Of a stretch of DNA of 64,000 nucleotides, positions 44,594 to 53,452 are shown one piece after another. Under the pieces are notes generated by a model, which saw nothing but the letters and a program-made list of their open reading frames with translations, searched no databases and had not been told where the DNA came from. Source of the stretch: Methylomonas rhizoryzae (GTDB lineage Bacteria; Pseudomonadota; Gammaproteobacteria; Methylococcales; Methylomonadaceae); contig NZ_CP043929.1 of assembly GCF_008632455.1 (NCBI RefSeq), forward strand, positions 2,480,001-2,544,000, written 5' to 3'. Within the stretch, counting starts at the first letter, position 1, and each line of letters begins with the position of its first letter. Position numbers and translations under genes: made by a program.

Positions 44594-45637
44594 ATGAAGA
44601 AAAAACTTGTGGTCTTTTGCGACGGCACATGGAACGAACCGGACAAAAACCCTACCAATGTTGCCAAATTATTCGAGGCAACCCTGCAGGAAGACCAAAA
44701 GGGGATACCGCAAGTCGTGCATTACATCCAAGGAGTAGGCACGCATTGGTACGATAGGATGATGGGAGGCATGTTCGGCTGGGGGATTTCCGAGAACGTC
44801 AAAAGCGGCTACCGTTTTTTATGCAGCAATTACAACCAAGGCGACGAAATCTATTTGTTCGGTTTTAGCCGAGGTGCCTATACCGCCCGCTCTCTGGCCG
44901 GATTGATCCATAACATGGGCATCTTGCGGCGCGAGCATTTCGACCAAGTCAACCAAACCTACGCACGCTACAAAGACAAATCCCCGGATTGGCATCCAAC
45001 CGGTCCCAAAACCCAACAATTCCGTAGCGAATTCACCCACGGCGGCGAAAAAATCCGTTTCCTGGGCGTTTGGGATACGGTAGGCGCATTAGGCGCGCCT
45101 TACGGCCTGATATTAGGCTATTTGTGCGACTTGCTGTTCTCCTGCCGTTTTCACGACACTAAACTGAGTTCCAGCATTTTGAGCGCCAGCCACGCCATAT
45201 CCGCCGACGAACACCGCTGGCCGTTCCGCCCGACCTTGTGGCAACTGGGAGCCAACCATAACCCCCAAGACTTTATCGAAGAATGGTTCCCCAGCGTGCA
45301 TTCGGACGTCGGCGGCGGGTATCCGGAAACCGGCTTATCCGATAAAGCCTTGGTTTGGATGGCGGATCAAGCCACCAAACAAGGTCTGAGCACCCAAGTC
45401 AAGCTGAGTCCGAGCCCGGAGACGGCGCACAATTCGCAAACCCGTTATTACCAATATGCCACGTTGATCGCAGTGAAATGGCCGGCAACCGCGTTGATCG
45501 ACCTTCCCGGCAAAGTCTTTAAAAACTGGCCGGCTTGGTTTTACGGAAAATTAAACGAGATTGGCTTACTGGCGGAACCCGACATCGCGGAAAAGGTCGC
45601 ACGCATTCAAGCCAACGGCGATTATTGGCGCCGATAA
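44594..45637 (+). CDS. DUF2235 alpha/beta-hydrolase (T6SS phospholipase-like family)
   Basis: 347 aa from ATG 44594 (GGAGGG upstream). The DUF2235 start KKLVVFCDGTWNEPDKNPTN, the nucleophile elbow LFGFSRGAYTARSLAG (GxSxG), FLGVWDTVGALGAPYG and SVHSDVGGGYPETGLSDKAL (Asp/His region) are all intact. Some relatives are type VI effector lipases (Tle1), but most are housekeeping or orphan proteins. No VgrG, immunity gene or signal peptide is present here, so an effector role is not supported. Confidence 0.88.
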   Translation: MKKKLVVFCDGTWNEPDKNPTNVAKLFEATLQEDQKGIPQVVHYIQGVGTHWYDRMMGGMFGWGISENVKSGYRFLCSNYNQGDEIYLFGFSRGAYTARSLAGLIHNMGILRREHFDQVNQTYARYKDKSPDWHPTGPKTQQFRSEFTHGGEKIRFLGVWDTVGALGAPYGLILGYLCDLLFSCRFHDTKLSSSILSASHAISADEHRWPFRPTLWQLGANHNPQDFIEEWFPSVHSDVGGGYPETGLSDKALVWMADQATKQGLSTQVKLSPSPETAHNSQTRYYQYATLIAVKWPATALIDLPGKVFKNWPAWFYGKLNEIGLLAEPDIAEKVARIQANGDYWRR

Positions 45638-45835
45638 CCCCACACCTCGCCGCGTTAACACCGGCCAAACAGGTAAAGTAGCGAATCGCATCGCTCGCTG
45701 CTTTACCCAAATCGGACGTATTGCGCAAATTACCGATGTATAGCCTAGCCTCCCGATCCGCAATCGATGAGCAGCGTGTTTAAAACTCTTCCCAACTTCG
45801 CGTCATCACGCCAAGCCTAAACATCGTTCAAACAG

Positions 45836-46405
45836 ATGCTCTACAAACCGTTCATCAGCGCCTGTGCGATAGCGTTGACTATCGCCGCCTTGTTGCCTTA
45901 CCTCCGTGCAGTCGCCCAGGGCCGCGTGCTAGCCCACGTGTTTTCCTGGGTGATCTGGGGGATAACCACATTTTCGGTATTTCTAGCTCAACTGGCCGAA
46001 CACGGCGGAATCGGCGCCTGGCCTATAGGAGTTTCCGGTAGTCTGACGATCACGGTTGCTGTACTGGCTTACCGGCAACGCAAGGCGTTAGATATCGCTC
46101 CCAGCGATTGGTGTTTCTTTTTAGCCGCCTTATCCGCATTGCCGCTGTGGCACTGGACCGACGATGCTTTCACCGCGGTATTAATTCTGACGGCGGTTGA
46201 CATCCTGGGTTTTGCCCCCAGTTTTCGTAAAGCTTACCGGCAACCTGATTCGGAATCGCCTGGATTTTTCGCGCTGTTTTTGCTGCGCAACATCTTGGTG
46301 ATATTGGCTTTGGAGCATTATTCCTGGACGACCGTACTGTTTCCGGCGGCGGTTGCCGCAGCCTGCACCGCCATGATCGGTCTGATTTTGCGTAAACGGC
46401 CTTAA
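45836..46405 (+). CDS. Conserved integral membrane protein
   Basis: 189 aa with about seven hydrophobic helices (for example FISACAIALTIAALLPYLRA, VFSWVIWGITTFSVFLAQLA, FFLAALSALPLW, LFLLRNILVILAL). The repeat of helix-Pro/Gln-rich loops is reminiscent of PQ-loop/SWEET-like proteins, but the PQ motif is not clear. No function is assigned. Confidence 0.7.
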   Translation: MLYKPFISACAIALTIAALLPYLRAVAQGRVLAHVFSWVIWGITTFSVFLAQLAEHGGIGAWPIGVSGSLTITVAVLAYRQRKALDIAPSDWCFFLAALSALPLWHWTDDAFTAVLILTAVDILGFAPSFRKAYRQPDSESPGFFALFLLRNILVILALEHYSWTTVLFPAAVAAACTAMIGLILRKRP

Positions 46406-46596
46406 ATCCGCCCCTTAAATTTCCCGCCTGCCGGTTGGCATACAAACCTATTACCTGTCTAATCGAACGCCAATCTACAACGCTCAAGCTAATCTAGTCC
46501 GACTTGGCAAAACGCGATCCTTTTGCAGCCACCCCCGCCTTTCCGTCACAAACGCCGTTTACAATGGCCGCCCCACCGTTCGCCTTGCTTTGCGCC

Positions 46597-47439
46597 ATGG
46601 AGTTTTCGCTGCTGACTTTGAATCTGCATACCTACCAACAACATCCTCGCCATTGCAGTTTCGAAACCATGCATTTGCACGAGCGCGAGGTGCGGATCAT
46701 TGCCGAAGCGATGGCACATTTACGGGTCGACATAGCGTGTTTTCAGGAGGTTGGCGAATATCTGCACGATCCTATCACTCGTCCCTACGGCGAATCCCCT
46801 TCCAACATGGCGTTTCGGATTTGCCGGCGCTTGCGCAGCTGGGGCCATTGGTACCATCAGCATCAGGATTGGAGCCACGTCGGCTTTCAGCGCTGGCGGG
46901 AAGGCACGGCGATTCTCAGCCGCCATCCGATGCACCACAATTATGCGGATTACGTGTCCTATTGCCGGCGCAAAGACAACTATATGTCGCGCAATGTGAC
47001 GCTCAGCTGCATAGACTTACCCCGGTTCGGTCTGCTGCATGTGGCCAACGTGCATTTAAGCTGGGCGCACCACGGTTTTTTCGAGGAATACGGTCGGCTG
47101 CGCGGCTTGATCGAATCGCGCCGCCATTTCGGTGTCAGAGCCGATTTGATGGTAGGCGATTTCAACGCCCCGGCCGGCGAGCACGCCTATAACCACATCG
47201 TCGGCAACCGCGAGTACGTGGACCAGTTTTTCGAACTACACCCGCAACGGTTTTACGAACCGACCTTCCGCGGCCAGATCGACGGTTGGCGGCACAGTCC
47301 GCCCAAGCGCATCGATTACATTTTCAAACGCAACGGTCAACCGATCAAAGTGAGCGCTATGGAAGCGATTTTCAACGACCGCTTTTACCCGACCGTATCG
47401 GACCATTTCGGTTATCTGGCCCGCTTCGAAACCTGCTAA
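46597..47439 (+). CDS. Endonuclease/exonuclease/phosphatase (EEP) family protein
   Basis: 280 aa from ATG 46597, where the conserved core begins (MEFSLLTLNLHTYQQ); ATG 46564 is an alternative. EEP landmarks: TLNLHT (metal Asn), DIACFQEVGE (metal Glu), LLHVANVHLSWAHHGF (catalytic His), LMVGDFNAPAGE (Asp/Asn) and TVSDHFGYLARF (final Asp-His). There is no signal peptide. The substrate could be a phosphodiester lipid, nucleic acid or sugar phosphate. Confidence 0.85.
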   Translation: MEFSLLTLNLHTYQQHPRHCSFETMHLHEREVRIIAEAMAHLRVDIACFQEVGEYLHDPITRPYGESPSNMAFRICRRLRSWGHWYHQHQDWSHVGFQRWREGTAILSRHPMHHNYADYVSYCRRKDNYMSRNVTLSCIDLPRFGLLHVANVHLSWAHHGFFEEYGRLRGLIESRRHFGVRADLMVGDFNAPAGEHAYNHIVGNREYVDQFFELHPQRFYEPTFRGQIDGWRHSPPKRIDYIFKRNGQPIKVSAMEAIFNDRFYPTVSDHFGYLARFETC

Positions 47440-47744
47440 GGATATGGTTGCAAACAACTTCCCTATGTCGCAAGGTAAGGATTTTTCCGTTCGTTCCTAG
47501 CCCTTCGTCCCCGCTCATCAGAGCCTTGTCGAAGCATGAATTGTTTGGCGGGAAAAATAATTTCGAGCAGTTATTTTTCACCGGAGCCAAGCCCCGCCTA
47601 AACAAAGACGGCGCGGCCGGCAAGCCGGAAATCCCAATGCGCTTGAGCGACGTCCTGTCAACATCCGGTAACCACAAGGTCATCAACTTGTCACGCTCGA
47701 CGCCGACAATCGCCAGCCTCTACACGACTATCCGGTGATTGGCG
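47440..47744. other. Intergenic stretch, nothing recognised
   Basis: 305 bp. No gene, repeat or terminator of note. A frame covering part of it on the plus strand lacks any family resemblance. Confidence 0.35.
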
Positions 47745-48284
47745 ATGCGTATACGGCGATTGGTTTGTCTATTGCTAATAGCGGCCGCGGGCTGCGCCGA
47801 TCGCGCCGTGCAGCGTTCCGATGCGCAATCGGCCTTGTCCGGCACCGATTACTTCGTCAAAAGTTACCGGCAAGACGCGGTCAACGCCGGGCGGCAAACC
47901 CTGGAGCAATATTTACTGTGGGTCACACGTTTTTACCAGGGTTGGGATATCTATCCGAGCGGCTGGGAGCAAATCCAGCGGAACCTGCTGGAACCGCTGC
48001 CTGACGACTCGAACCGCACGGAGCTTGAAGCGAAGCTGGAGCACTTGGGACGCAGCATTGCCGCCGAATGGGCCAAGAACAACGCCACCCGCCGCATCCA
48101 CACCCGCCATGTCGCCATATGGGGGCGAGCGTTGCAAAGAGCACAAGCACTCGGCCAAGCCCCGGCGATGATAGAGCGCATTACGACCGACGTGGACAAT
48201 TTGCTGGAAAACAAGATCAGCGCCGACGTGATTACCGAAAACCGCTTTTATGCCGAGGATGACGTGTTGAGCGAATATCCTTGA
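47745..48284 (+). CDS. Predicted lipoprotein of unknown family
   Basis: 179 aa from ATG 47745. The signal peptide ends in lipobox LLIAAAGC. The mature protein is helical and charged (QTLEQYLLWVTRFYQGWDIY, LEAKLEHLGRSIAAEW, TTDVDNLLENKISADVI). The helical text with conserved Trp and Tyr suggests a real family that I cannot name. It is convergent with the gsp operon end. Confidence 0.65.
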   Translation: MRIRRLVCLLLIAAAGCADRAVQRSDAQSALSGTDYFVKSYRQDAVNAGRQTLEQYLLWVTRFYQGWDIYPSGWEQIQRNLLEPLPDDSNRTELEAKLEHLGRSIAAEWAKNNATRRIHTRHVAIWGRALQRAQALGQAPAMIERITTDVDNLLENKISADVITENRFYAEDDVLSEYP

Positions 48285-48342
48285 CCCGGCGGCAGTCCGG
48301 CTAGGCTAGCTGCTTTGAACCGAAAGCATGTGGTGCCGGCCG

Positions 48343-48849
48343 CTATCGTTGACTATCAAACGCCCCTAGCCGCAACTTGCCGGACACCAACCCGTCTCCG
48401 GCGCTCGTCAATTCCGCTTCTCCCACCGTTATGCCGTGCTGGTGTAAAACCGCCAGCCAAGCTGCCAGACGGTCGAAGGTCAGCGGTTGCAAGCGAACGT
48501 CCACGTCGCCTCCGTCGCCTAGCTGCTGCTCGGCAATCGCATCAGCCACTTGCATTTGCCGGCTGCTGTCGGCCAGGGTTTGCCGAATATCGGCCGACAC
48601 CGCGACCGCTTCGCCGGCCGCATCGCGTAAGGGTTTGACCCTGGCGGCAACCTCGCTCAGATGTTGCAACACGTCTCGTTGCGCCTGAATTTGCGCGTAC
48701 AAAACGGCGTTACGGGCCACTTGCGGCGAATACAGCCAAAAATAACCCAGCACGATCAGAACTGCCGCGGCACCGGCCACGCATAAACCGCGTTCGCGCG
48801 CCGATAACGCCTGCCAACGATCCGCCACTGCCGGACTAATGAAGCGCAA
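48343..48849 (-). CDS. gspM: Type II secretion protein GspM
   Basis: 168 aa. One N-terminal membrane helix (AGAAAVLIVLGYFWLYSPQV) after WQALSARERG, the standard GspM beginning. A periplasmic coiled coil and ferredoxin-like part follow (FDRLAAWLAVLHQHGITVGE). It pairs with GspL in the inner-membrane assembly platform. It is the last gene of the operon and overlaps gspL by 14 bp. Confidence 0.9.
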   Translation of the reverse strand: MRFISPAVADRWQALSARERGLCVAGAAAVLIVLGYFWLYSPQVARNAVLYAQIQAQRDVLQHLSEVAARVKPLRDAAGEAVAVSADIRQTLADSSRQMQVADAIAEQQLGDGGDVDVRLQPLTFDRLAAWLAVLHQHGITVGEAELTSAGDGLVSGKLRLGAFDSQR

Positions 48850-50008
48850 AGCTCACCTCGCCCGAATTCGCCCCGGACCCGGAATCAAACTGCACGCTAC
48901 GCCCCAAAGCCTCCAAGGCTTGCTGCAGAATCTCCGGAGTTTGTCCCTGCGCCAAACGCATGCCGACTTGCAGCCGGCCGTCGACGTAAACCAGCGTGTG
49001 CAGTTGTCCGCCGACTTGGGAGGTAACGACGCTGCCCAAATCGTAGAGCAGCCGCAAAAAGCCGCTTTGATTCAGCTGCGCTTGACTATTCAACGCGTCC
49101 AACTGTTGATCTGCTTGTATTTTCAAATTCACCAAGCGCTTGACTTCGGGAAAGGTGGCCGTGAACAGCGTTTGACTCTGCGCTTTGAGTTCGGCCAGTT
49201 GCCGTTGTTGTTGGCCGGCCAGATACCATTGCCCGGCCACTTGCAGCGCGCCCGCCAGGGTCAGGATCAACAGCGCCGGCGCCCAACTGCGCAGGCTGGC
49301 GGGCGATTGATTTTTTAATGCGAATTCGCCGCTCAATAAATTGAACGGCGCCGCGTGCGCTAGTTGCTCCCGGTACAACAGCAAGGGCTGCCGCCATTCC
49401 TGCGGTACGCAGACGAACTCCGCCGCGTCGGCCGCCTGCCGGCTCCATAGCCGGCACTCGCCTTCGGCTTTGCCTTCTTGATACAACCTTTGCAACACAC
49501 CCCACAACCATTGTCTATCCCCGCCGCCGCCCAAAGCCCTGCCGTAACGCAATACCGCGCGCTCGGCGTCATCCGCGGCGAATGCGGTTTGTCCCGCATG
49601 CAGCGGCAACAGCAAGGGTTCCGGCAGGCATTGGCTCACTTGAATGCCGGCTTCGGCAAACCTCTGCAGCCGGACGGCCAGTGCCGCCCTATCCACCAAG
49701 GCGACCGCCAGCGGACCGTTACGTTCGGGCCGCTGCCACACCCAATGGTATTGCTCTATGCCGTCCGCCAAATAATCTTCCAATGCAAAAGGTAAGGCCT
49801 GTTTGATTTGCGCAAACGAGCGTAGCGGCAAGTCCAATTCCAACAGCAATACCGCTTCGGCCGGCCACACGGCGCAGACCTCCCGTTGCTCGGCAGCTTG
49901 CGCCAACGCTTGTAAGGTGCCGGACTGCACGCCCCGATCTACGGCCGGCAAATCCAACCATTCGAAGCTGCCGCCGACCGTTTCCCGGCATAAAATCGGC
50001 TCAGCCAT
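48836..50008 (-). CDS. gspL: Type II secretion protein GspL
   Basis: 390 aa from ATG 50008 (MAEPILC). A cytoplasmic actin-like half (SFAQIKQALPFALEDYLADG), one membrane helix near residue 255 (APALLILTLAGALQVAGQWY) and a periplasmic part that ends GEVSFALH. GspL links the secretion ATPase GspE to the platform. The start overlaps gspK by 8 bp. Confidence 0.9.
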   Translation of the reverse strand: MAEPILCRETVGGSFEWLDLPAVDRGVQSGTLQALAQAAEQREVCAVWPAEAVLLLELDLPLRSFAQIKQALPFALEDYLADGIEQYHWVWQRPERNGPLAVALVDRAALAVRLQRFAEAGIQVSQCLPEPLLLPLHAGQTAFAADDAERAVLRYGRALGGGGDRQWLWGVLQRLYQEGKAEGECRLWSRQAADAAEFVCVPQEWRQPLLLYREQLAHAAPFNLLSGEFALKNQSPASLRSWAPALLILTLAGALQVAGQWYLAGQQQRQLAELKAQSQTLFTATFPEVKRLVNLKIQADQQLDALNSQAQLNQSGFLRLLYDLGSVVTSQVGGQLHTLVYVDGRLQVGMRLAQGQTPEILQQALEALGRSVQFDSGSGANSGEVSFALH

Positions 50009-50906
50009 CGAAATTCGCCACCCGAGCACGGCGATTAAACCACACCTGCCCTTCGCCGCCGGTTTGTAAGCGGCTTTCGAAGCGTAGCGTCACGCCGCCG
50101 AAGCTGACCAGGCCTTGCAGCAGGTAATGGCGATTGCCGACCGCGATCCCGTTATTGCCTATGCCGCTACCTAGCACGGCTTCGTCCTGTAAAAAGGCCG
50201 CCACATCCTTGAACGGTTTGCCGGCCGCCCGGAAAATCGCCTCCGCCAAATCCTCGCTGATGTCATCGGCCAGACAGCGCAACAACAACGGCGGCGCGGT
50301 GTTGACGTTGAGCGGCAGATAAGCGTCGATTGCACTGAGATAAGGCCGCAACTTGGCGTACTCGGCCGGGCCTATGCCTTTCACCAAACGTAATTCGCTG
50401 AGGTCGGCAAAATTGCGGTTAGCTGCCCGATAAGGCGGATGCAAGCGCGAATAGACCTCGTCTTCCGCGCCGGCGGGATAACGAATCTCGCTATCGGCAT
50501 CCAGCCAGTCGACAATCGCGTCGGCTATGGCCGGGTCCAGCTCCAGATAACGCAACAACCGCCGTAGCCGCTGCAGTTCTTGGGTTTGCAGTTCGCCTTC
50601 CGCCAGCAAATTGTTCAGATTGAAAGTATGTTGTTGCGCCAAAAGCCGCCCTTTCAGTTCCACGTTGCCTTGCTCTTGCAATTGCACGTTGCGGCCGGCA
50701 GCGTCGCCGGCTTGCAAAATTCGCACGGCCCAATCTTCCAAGGCATGCGCATAGACCCAAGCCTGATCGTTGCGCAATTGATTGTCGGTACGGCGAATAT
50801 CCAGCTGCCGCTCGCCGGACATCGACAACACGCTGACGGTGGCCAACGCCAGTACCAGCAGCACGGTGAGCAACGCCACCCCGCGTTGGCGGACGAGTAC
50901 CGGCAT
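50001..50906 (-). CDS. gspK: Minor pseudopilin GspK
   Basis: 301 aa from ATG 50906, which overlaps the gspJ stop by one base (TGATG). Prepilin-type N-terminus RQRGVALLTVLLVLALATVS, with GV-A and no Glu at +5, as usual for GspK. Then DNQLRNDQAWVYAHALEDWA and the large globular domain with LNNLLAEGE, IVDWLDADSEIRYPAGAEDE and LPLNVNTAPPLLLRCLA. It caps the pseudopilus tip with GspI and GspJ. Confidence 0.92.
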   Translation of the reverse strand: MPVLVRQRGVALLTVLLVLALATVSVLSMSGERQLDIRRTDNQLRNDQAWVYAHALEDWAVRILQAGDAAGRNVQLQEQGNVELKGRLLAQQHTFNLNNLLAEGELQTQELQRLRRLLRYLELDPAIADAIVDWLDADSEIRYPAGAEDEVYSRLHPPYRAANRNFADLSELRLVKGIGPAEYAKLRPYLSAIDAYLPLNVNTAPPLLLRCLADDISEDLAEAIFRAAGKPFKDVAAFLQDEAVLGSGIGNNGIAVGNRHYLLQGLVSFGGVTLRFESRLQTGGEGQVWFNRRARVANFDG

Positions 50907-51493
50907 CAACGCAAACCGAACACACGCCGCAGCGTGCCCAATCCCGGCAGCTCGACGTTGACTTCGACCGCCCGCGGCAAAGCCGCGCCGGCAACCGGCC
51001 AATAGCCGGACCAGTCACCGCCGTAAAAACGCAGCTGCAGACTGCGCGCCTCGAGAATCCGCCGTTGAACGATGCGGCTTTGCGGGGTTCTATCCAAGGC
51101 ATTCCACACCCCTCGATATAACATCCCGTTTCTAAACCGGTACACCACGCGCTGTAAATTGCTGCGCCCGCCGGAATCGGGCAACCATTCCGGCGTGCTG
51201 CGGGTCAGGCTCAAAACATCCTCGCCCATCCCGCCTTGGAACGCGGTGAGGCTGTCGCCCAGTTCGTCGCGTACCGGACGGGCCACGGCTTGTTGCAAAT
51301 CTTCGTTCAGCCAATAAAACGCCTGCTGCACTTCACGCAGTTGCCGGGCCCGGTTTTGGGTGTCCAGCCGGGTTTGCATGACCGCGCGTAAACCGCCGTA
51401 GGCCATCGCCGCCATGATGGCGAATACCGCCATCGCGATCAGCAGTTCCAGCAAGGTAAAGCCAGCGCCGTGCTTGCCTAGCCGCTGCTTCAT
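50906..51493 (-). CDS. gspJ: Minor pseudopilin GspJ
   Basis: 195 aa from ATG 51493, overlapping gspI by 4 bp (ATGA). Prepilin signature GAGFTLLELLIAMAVFAIMA (+5 Glu present), then RQLREVQQAFYWLNEDLQQA and a C-terminal WPVAGAALPRAVEVNVEL, all typical of GspJ. Confidence 0.92.
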   Translation of the reverse strand: MKQRLGKHGAGFTLLELLIAMAVFAIMAAMAYGGLRAVMQTRLDTQNRARQLREVQQAFYWLNEDLQQAVARPVRDELGDSLTAFQGGMGEDVLSLTRSTPEWLPDSGGRSNLQRVVYRFRNGMLYRGVWNALDRTPQSRIVQRRILEARSLQLRFYGGDWSGYWPVAGAALPRAVEVNVELPGLGTLRRVFGLR

Positions 51494-51858
51494 GAGCCGA
51501 CCGGTAAATAGTCGATCAGACTGGCATAGGCCGAGGCGTCGCCTTCCAGAAATACATTGATTCGATAGCGTTCCAGCCCCTGCCCTAAAGGATGCAAAGC
51601 GGCGCGGTCGGCTCGCCAGTGCCAGCGGCGTCCGCCCATGTCGTCCCGGCCTGCCGCGCTTTCCGGCCGGGAGCCGGATAAACGCAGTTGTAGCATTTGA
51701 TTGTGCGCGATTTGTTCGGCGATGAAGGTGTTTTCCAGTACCCATAGATTACGGGTGTTATAAGCGGCGATTTTTAGCAAGCCCAACATCAAAATCGCCA
51801 ACAGCGCCAAGGCGATCAGCACCTCCAGCAAAGTAAAGCCGGCGGATTTAATCGGCAT
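51490..51858 (-). CDS. gspI: Minor pseudopilin GspI
   Basis: 122 aa. Prepilin signature SAGFTLLEVLIALALLAILM, followed by NTRNLWVLENTFIAEQIAHN and the short GspI globular domain. It overlaps gspH by 11 bp. Confidence 0.92.
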   Translation of the reverse strand: MPIKSAGFTLLEVLIALALLAILMLGLLKIAAYNTRNLWVLENTFIAEQIAHNQMLQLRLSGSRPESAAGRDDMGGRRWHWRADRAALHPLGQGLERYRINVFLEGDASAYASLIDYLPVGS

Positions 51859-52357
51859 GTATCGTTTCGCCCGCCAGCGTCCAGCCTTCGTCGCCGGTGT
51901 TGTTGAGCCAAACCGTTGTACCGGCCTGTTGCACCGCGATTTCCACCGCTACGGCGCCAGCCGGCGCCAGCACGAATTGCGGTTTGCCACCGGCCGTGAC
52001 CGGCAATAATTGCGCTGGCAAGCGTTGTCCCTGGCCGTCCAGGCGCAACAGCAAACCCAACCCGGCCGGCAGTTGCCTGGGCCTGAACAGGGAGTCACTG
52101 TCTTCCAGCCGCCAAGCCGCATTGCTATGGCGGAAAAATCGGTAAGCCGATTGACACAGCTCTACCGCTATGGCTTCGCCGCGCAGCTCGGCTTCCTGTT
52201 CGGCCAGTTGCAACAAGGCTTGCAAGCGCTCGGCTTCCTGGCGCTGCCGTTGCTCACTGCCGTCGTTGCCGATTGCCAACACCGCCATGGAGCCGATCAC
52301 GCCGATTAATACCAACACCACCAGCAGCTCGATCAGAGTAAAACCGCCGCTTTTCAC
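51848..52357 (-). CDS. gspH: Minor pseudopilin GspH
   Basis: 169 aa. Prepilin signature SGGFTLIELLVVLVLIGVIG, then AERLQALLQLAEQEAELRGE and AYRFFRHSNAAWRL, as in GspH. It starts 3 bp after the gspG stop. Confidence 0.92.
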   Translation of the reverse strand: MKSGGFTLIELLVVLVLIGVIGSMAVLAIGNDGSEQRQRQEAERLQALLQLAEQEAELRGEAIAVELCQSAYRFFRHSNAAWRLEDSDSLFRPRQLPAGLGLLLRLDGQGQRLPAQLLPVTAGGKPQFVLAPAGAVAVEIAVQQAGTTVWLNNTGDEGWTLAGETIHAD

Positions 52358-52360
52358 CGC

Positions 52361-52792
52361 TTATTTTTGCAGCCAATTGCCGATGTCGGCATTCGCTTCC
52401 TCGCCCCCTTCCACCCCGTCGGCGCCAAATGAATACAAGTCGTATTCGCCGTGCTGGCCGGGTTTCAAATAGTAGTAAGGACGGCCCCACGCATCGGCCG
52501 GCAACGCATCCAAATAACCGCCTTGCTTCCAACGCGCGCCGCTCGGCAGATTGACCGGTTTTTTCACCAACGCCTCCAAGCCTTGCTCGGTACTGGGGTA
52601 GCTGAAATTATCCAGACGGTACAAATCCAAGGCCGCACCTATCGCCCGGATGTCTTGCAGCGTGCGGGTCGCTCTGGCTTCGTCGGGTCGTCCCATGATT
52701 TTGGGCACCACGATGGATGCCAAAATGCCCAAAATGACCACCACGATCATCACTTCAATTAAGGTAAAGCCGCTGTTTCTATTGCCCTTCAT
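52361..52792 (-). CDS. gspG: Major pseudopilin GspG
   Basis: 143 aa. Prepilin signature GFTLIEVMIVVVILGILAS, VVPKIMGRPDEARATRTLQD, YPSTEQGLEALV, WGRPYYYLKPGQHGEYDLYS and GADGVEGGEEANADIGNW (Ca-binding loop). It is the main shaft subunit of the type II pseudopilus. First gene of the operon, divergent from the CarS-like gene. Confidence 0.95.
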   Translation of the reverse strand: MKGNRNSGFTLIEVMIVVVILGILASIVVPKIMGRPDEARATRTLQDIRAIGAALDLYRLDNFSYPSTEQGLEALVKKPVNLPSGARWKQGGYLDALPADAWGRPYYYLKPGQHGEYDLYSFGADGVEGGEEANADIGNWLQK

Positions 52793-52947
52793 AACTATCC
52801 GCTAAGCTTTTCACATCTCCGGCTCAAGCCGGCTTCCGCGAAAATAGTATGAAAATAAGGTGACACGGGTATGACAGAAACCGATTCCACTCGGACAATA
52901 CGCTCAGGGATAATGGCTTTAACCATCCATATATTATCGATCGACCT

Positions 52948-53436
52948 ATGTGCCTACAGTGCAGCCTCATCGCGCTTTTATTGGTAGCCGTTGCCAACGG
53001 CGCGCCGGTAATGGCCGGCTACCTACTAAAACGCAGGTTCGCTTGCCCGGTCGACGCCGGTGTGCATGCAGCCGACGGCAGACCGTTGTTCGGCCGCTCG
53101 AAAACCTGGCGTGGCCTGCTGGCGGCACTGGGTTGTAGCGCCGTTTTCGCCTCCGCCTTGAATGTGTCTGCGGCTTTGGGCATGGTTTTCGCCGCTTGGG
53201 CCATGGCCGGCGACTTGTTGGCCAGTTTTTGCAAGCGGAGGCTCGGTAAAACCGAAAGCAGTCAGGCGCGCGGTTTCGATACCGTGCCGGAATCCCTGCT
53301 GCCGGCGTGGCTGCTGAGCGACGAATTGAGTCTGGGTGCGTGGGACGTCGCCGCCGTGGTGGTGGCGTTTTTTCTGATGGAAGAGTTTTTGTCGCCGCTG
53401 TTGTATAAATGGCATATCCGGCGGCGGCCTTATTAA
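52948..53436 (+). CDS. CarS/CDP-archaeol synthase-like membrane protein
   Basis: 162 aa. The text NGAPVMAGYLLKRRFACPVD, GRPLFGRSKTWRGLLAALG and DTVPESLLPAWLL follows the CarS-A/DUF46 family. In archaea these transfer CMP from CTP to an ether-lipid phosphate. Bacterial members exist and act on unknown lipid phosphates. Four to five helices are predicted. It is the first gene of a three-gene set with an EEP protein and a CDP-alcohol phosphatidyltransferase, so making a CDP-activated lipid is a fitting role. Confidence 0.8.
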   Translation: MCLQCSLIALLLVAVANGAPVMAGYLLKRRFACPVDAGVHAADGRPLFGRSKTWRGLLAALGCSAVFASALNVSAALGMVFAAWAMAGDLLASFCKRRLGKTESSQARGFDTVPESLLPAWLLSDELSLGAWDVAAVVVAFFLMEEFLSPLLYKWHIRRRPY

Positions 53437-53452
53437 TAACAACGTGGTTGGC

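Noticed and set aside
44594..45637. DUF2235 protein as a type VI secretion effector
   Set aside because: No VgrG, PAAR, chaperone or immunity gene nearby; the family is widespread outside T6SS.
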